Origin: Eriocheir sinensis
Taxonomy: Eukaryota > Arthropoda > Malacostraca > Decapoda > Varunidae
Assembly: GCF_024679095.1 (NCBI RefSeq)
Contig: NW_026111661.1
Location: forward strand, 62,001 to 126,000
Direction of reading: 5' to 3'
Length of the DNA: 64,000 nt
Under the pieces are notes generated by a model, which saw only the letters and a program-made list of their open reading frames with translations, was not told where the DNA came from and did not search any database. Positions within the stretch are counted from its first letter, which is position 1. Every line of letters begins with the position of its first letter. Shown here in pieces: positions 58,638 through 64,000 of this stretch. Both the position numbers and the translations under genes were made by a program.

Positions 58638-59283
58638 ATAGCAATAAAATAATGTAAATTTGCATGAGAAAACATATACAAATACACATAAAATAACGCA
58701 ATTTTCCAAAAAAATATATGTACAAAAATGCACATAAAATTAAGTAAATTTGCATAAAAATATATATACAAATCACACATTAAATAATGTAAATGCGTAC
58801 ATAAAATAACCTAAATTTGTATAAAACTATATACAAAAATACACAAAAATATATATTCAAAAAACAAAGAGAATAAAATCGTATCAAAATAAATACACCG
58901 AATATTAATAAAATAATGTAAATTTGTATGAAAATAGAGATGCAAAATTCCCATCAAATAGTGCATTTCTTATAAAAATATATATACCAAAATACACATA
59001 AAATATTTAAATTTGTATTGAAATAAATATACAAAATGCACATACAATAAGGTAAACTTCTGTTGAAAGAGATATGCAAAAATACATATAAGAAATTGAA
59101 AATTTGTTTCAAAATATATATACGAATACACATAAAATAACGTAGATTTCTATAAAAATATATATACAAAATACACATAAAATTAGGTAAATACGTATAA
59201 AAAATGTAAACAAAATACACATAAAATAATATAAATTCGAAACAAAATAAATAAACAAAATACCAAAAAAAGAATGTGTATTT
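58615..59283 (-). repeat. satellite block 30, reverse
   Basis: Partner of block 8 (16713-17379); same right-hand switch with AAAGAATGTGTATTTGTTCT. Confidence 0.85.
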
Positions 59284-61248
59284 GTTCTGTGTATTTTTTT
59301 ATTAAGTTTTATACAAATTTACGATATTTTATGTGTATTTTGTATATTTATATTTATACAAATACACATTCTTTTACTGGTATTTTGTTAATTTATTTTG
59401 ATACGATTTTTATATGTATTTTGTATTCATTTTTTTATACGTATTTACTTCATTTTATGTGTATTTTGTATATATTTTTTTTTATAGAAATCAACGTTAT
59501 CTTATGTGTATTCGTATATATATTTTGAAACAAATTTACATTGTTTTATATGTATTTTGCATATCTATTTCAATACAAATTTACCTTACAGTGTGTGCAT
59601 TTTTTATATTTATTTTAATAAAAATTTTAATATTTTATGTGTATTTTGGTATATATATTTTTATAAAAAGTACGTTATTTTATGGCTATTTTTCATCTTT
59701 ATTTTCATACAAATTTACATAATTTAATTAATATTCTGTGTATTTATTTTGATACGATTTTACATTATTCTATTTGTGTTTTGTATATATTTTTTTATAC
59801 ATATTTACATTATTTAATTAGTATTTTGTATATATATTTGATACAAATTTATGTTATTTTAAGTGTATATGTTTATATATTTTCATTCAAATTTCCATTA
59901 TTTTATGTGTATTTTGTATATGTATTTCAATACAAATTTAACTAATTTTATGTGTATTTTGTATATTTATTTTCATACAAATTTAAATTATTTTTGTGTA
60001 TTTTTGTATATAGTTTTATACAAACTTAGGTTATTTTATGAGTATTTTGTATATCTATTTTCATACAAATACACATTCATTTATTGATATTTTGTTTATT
60101 TATTTTGACGAGAATTTAAATTATTTAATGTGTATTTTGTATATATATATTTTTATACGTATTTACATCATTTCATGTGTATTTTGTATATATATTTCTA
60201 TAGAAATCTACGTTATTTTATGTGTATTCGTATATAGATTTTTAAACAAATTTACGCTTTAATGTGCATTTTGTATATTTTTTCAATACAAATTTACCTT
60301 ATTGTACGCACATTTTGTATATTAATTTTAATACAAATTTAATTATTCTATGTGTATTTTTGTATATGTATTTTAAAAAAAAATATGCTTTATTTTATGG
60401 GTATTTTGCATCTTTATTTTCATACAAAATTACATTATTTTATTGATATTCTGTATATTTATTTTGATACGATTTTACATTATTCAATGTGTATTTTGTA
60501 TATATTTTTCATTTAATTTAGCTTATTTTATGTGTATTTTGTATATCTATTTATTTTAATACAAAATCAAATATTTTATGTTTTTTCGTATATATGTTTT
60601 TTATAAAAATTCGTTATTTTATGGCTATTTTGCATCTTAATTTTCATAGAAATTTACGTTATTTTATTAATATTTTTTGTATTTATTTTGATACGATTTT
60701 ACATTATTTTATTTGTGTTTTGTATATATTTTTTATACATATTTCCATTATTTAATGTGTTTTTGTATATATATTTGATAAAATTTACGTTATTTTAAGT
60801 CTATTTGTTTATATATTTTCATTCAAATTTACATTATTTTATGTATTTTGTATATGTATTTCAATACAAATTTACCTAATTTTATATGTTTTTGTATATT
60901 TATTTTCATAAGAATTACATTATTTAATGTGTATTTTGTAGATATAATTTTATACGTATTTCCATTATTTCTAGAGAAATCTGCGTTATTTTATGTGTAT
61001 TCGTATATATATTTTAAACAAATTTACATTGTTTTATGTGTATTTTGCATATTTTTCAATACAAATTTACCTTATTGTATGTGCATTTTGTATATTAATT
61101 TTAATACAAATTTGATTAATCTATGTGTATTTTGTATATGTATTTTTATAAAATATGCTTTATTTTATGGGTATTTTGCATTATATTTTATATAAAATGT
61201 ATTTTTTCATACAAATCTACATTATTTTATGTATTTTTTGTACATGTA
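59284..61248 (+). repeat. satellite block 31, forward
   Basis: Positions 59284-60488 match 17380-18547. After 60488 the partner changes to the 32920-33340 family (about 60510-60900), then to 33550-33930 with several small deletions (60900-61240). Confidence 0.8.
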
Positions 61249-64000
61249 TACACATAAAATATTTAAATTTGTATTGAAATAAATATACAAAATGCACATA
61301 CAATAAGGTAATCATCTATTGAAAGAGATATGCAAAAATACATATAAAACAATGTAAATTTGTTTCAAAATATATATACGAATACACATAAAATAACGTA
61401 GATTTCTATAAAAATATATATACAAAATACACATAAAATTAAGTAAATAGTTATAAAAAAATGTAAAAAAAATACGCATAAAATAATGTAAACTCGAAAC
61501 AAAATAAATAAACAAAATACCAGTAAAAGAATGTGTATTTGTATAAATATAAATGTACAAAATACACATACAAAGTAAACATAAAATAAGGTAAATTTGT
61601 AATGAAATATATGTACAAAATACACATAAAATAATGTAAATTTTATGAAAATATATATATTAATACATAAAATACCATGAATTTGTATAAAATTATATAT
61701 TCAAAATAAATATTAAATAAATTAATTGCGTATAAAAATATATATACAAAGTACATATAAAATAATGTAAATTCGTATCAATATTAATCAACAAAATACC
61801 AATAAAATAATATATATTTGAATGAAAATAGATTTACAAAATACACATAACATAACTAAAATTTGTATTGAAATATATACAAAAATACATAAAAATAATT
61901 TGAGTTTGTATGAAAATAGATATTCAAAATACATAAAACTAGGTAAACTTCTTTTGAAATATATATAAACAAATACACATAAAATATAACGTAAATTAGT
62001 ATGAAAAATATATACAAAATACACATAGAATAATGTCAAATCGTATCAAAATGAATGAGCAGAATATCAATAAAATAACGTAAATTTGTATGAAAATAAA
62101 GATGCAAAATACCCATAAAATAAAGCATATTTTTAAAAAAATACATATACAAAAATACACATAGAATAATTAAATTTGTATTAAAATTAATATACAAAAT
62201 GCATATACAATAAGGTAAATTTGTATTGAAAAAATAAGCAAAATACACATAAAAGTGTAAATTTGTTTAAAAATCTATATTCGAATACACATAATATAAC
62301 GTAGATTTCTATAGAAATATATATACAAAATACACATGAAATGATGTAAATACGTATAAAAATATATATACAAAATACACATTAAATAATTTAAATTCTC
62401 GTCAAAATAAATAAACAAAATATCAATAAAAGAATGTGTATTTGTATGAAAATAGATATACAAAATACTCATAAAATAACCTAAGTTTGTTTGAAACTAT
62501 ATACAAAAATACACAAAAATAATTTAAATTTGTATGAAAATAAATATACAAAATACACATAAAAATAGGTAAATTTGTATTGAAATACATATACAAAATA
62601 CACATAAAATAATGGAAATTTGAATGAAAATATATAAACATATACACTTAAAATAACGTAAATTTGTATCAAATATATATACAAAATACTAATTAAATAA
62701 TGTAAATATGTATAAAAAAAATATATACAAAACACAAATAGAATAATGTAAAATCGAATCAACAATAAATACACAGAATATTAATAAAATAATGTAAATT
62801 TGTATGAAAATAAAGATGCAAAATAGCCGTAAAATAACGCATTTTTTATAAAAATATATATACCATAATACACATAAAATATTAAAATTTGTATTAAAAT
62901 AAATATAAAAAATGCACATACTATAAGGTAAATTTGTATTGAAATAGATATACAAAATACATATAAAACAATGTAAATTTGTTTTAAAATATATATACGA
63001 ATTCACATAAAATAACGTAGATTTCTATAAAAATATATACAAAATACACATAAAATGAAGTAAATACGTATAAAAAAATGAATAAAAAAAATACATAAAA
63101 ATCGTATCAAAATAAATAAACAAAATACCAGTAAAAGAATGTGTATTTGTAAAAATATAAATATACATAAAATATCGTAAATTTGTATAAAACTAAATAC
63201 AAAAATACACAGAAGTAATTAAATTTGTATGAAATTATATATACAAAATACAGCTAAAATAAGCTAAATTTGAATTGAAATGTACATACAAAATACATCA
63301 AATAATGTAAATCTGTATCAAAATATTTATACAAATACATATAATAACGTAGATTTGTTTAAAAATATATAAACAAAATACACATTAAGTAATGTAAATA
63401 CGTATAAAAAATATGTACACAATACACATAAATAAATTTGTATCAAAATAAATAAACAAAATAGCAATAAAATAATGTAAATTTGTATAAAAAACATATA
63501 CAAATAACGGAAAATCTATAAAATATATCTGTACAAAATATGCACATAAAATAAAGTAAATTTGCAAAAAAATATATACAAAACAAAAATCTAAATAAAA
63601 TAAATGTACATAAATAACCTAAATTTGTATAAAACTATATACAAAATACACAAAATAATTTAAATTTGTTTGAAAGAGATATACAAAATACACATAAAAT
63701 TAGGTAAATTTGTATTGAAATACATATACAAAATACACATCAAATAATGTAAATTTGAATGAAAATATATAAACAAAATACTTAAAATAACGTAAATTTG
63801 TATAAAATATATATGCAAGATATTCATTAAATAATGTAAATGTGTATAAAAAAGTATATACAAAAAACAAAAAGAATAATGTAAAATCGTATCAAAATAA
63901 ATACAGAATATCAATAAAATAATGTAAATTTGTATGAAAATAAAGATGCAAATTCTCATTCCCAAAATATCGTATTTTTATAAAATATATTTACCAAAAT
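61249..64000 (-). repeat. satellite block 32, reverse, runs off the window
   Basis: Reverse units. Positions 61249-61830 match 1390-1990; about 61960-62260 matches 42590-42779 and the inverse of 39240-39450; about 62270-62800 is the inverse of 17840-18320 / 59750-60230; about 63650-63960 is the inverse of 37500-37800. The array continues past the end of the window. Confidence 0.85.

Larger units (their letters stand above)
57908..60488. repeat. segmental duplication B' (partner 15993-18547)
   Basis: Starts at ATACGAATTTAATTACTTCT as in the partner and ends near 60488, where the sequence turns to a different family (TTTTTCATTTAATTTAGC). Confidence 0.85.

Overview
The window is one uninterrupted, extremely AT-rich satellite field (G+C roughly 10-17% in the lines I counted by hand). 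I found no protein-coding gene, tRNA, rRNA, CRISPR array or recognisable transposon. Nearly every base belongs to a diverged tandem repeat with a monomer of about 45 bp. In its forward orientation the monomer carries TGTGTATTTTGTATATAT, then a T-rich spacer, then ATACAAATTTACATTATTTT. This composition, the higher-order structure and the lack of genes over 64 kb point to non-genic nuclear DNA of a eukaryote (heterochromatin, pericentromere, sex or B chromosome are all possible). I do not recognise the satellite family and cannot name the organism.

The array is a mosaic of 32 blocks that switch orientation 31 times. On the + strand, forward blocks are T-rich and reverse blocks are A-rich, so strand composition flips at each switch (positions good to about 5-15 bp): 1374, 2745, 6513, 7191, 12177, 13599, 16712, 17379, 18950, 23692, 24718, 24834, 25906, 26111, 27495, 28198, 29381, 31150, 32501, 32662, 39716, 40003, 41516, 42779, 47692, 48990, 55433, 57785, 58614, 59283 and 61248. 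Several switch points recur with the same flanking sequence, so they were copied as parts of larger units and did not arise separately.

Above the monomer there are higher-order repeats. A marked monomer type (TTTTGAAACAAATTTACATT) recurs every 505-525 bp, and two such half-units make a period of about 1.03 kb. Four copies of a roughly 2.7-2.9 kb super-unit lie at about 3675-6513, 9260-12177, 35771-38640 and 44995-47692. Still larger duplications link 11.45-15.99 kb with 46.97-51.10 kb, 15.99-18.55 kb with 57.90-60.49 kb, and 18.28-21.28 kb with 54.72-57.78 kb. The three segments are contiguous in order A-B-C in the first half but are ordered A'-C'-B' in the second.

Five long pure (AT)n arrays (about 13694-13845, 14634-14760, 23982-24107, 24372-24592, 49730-49872) sit inside monomers, each grown from, or next to, the short TATATATA core of the monomer. 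Comparing duplicated copies shows one array expanded in one copy only and one array at the edge of a deletion.

The many open reading frames (up to 258 codons) are a by-product of the repeat: 45 bp is 15 codons and one frame of the forward orientation lacks stops. They encode a monotonous Y/I/F/L/C-rich repeat and should not be annotated as genes.
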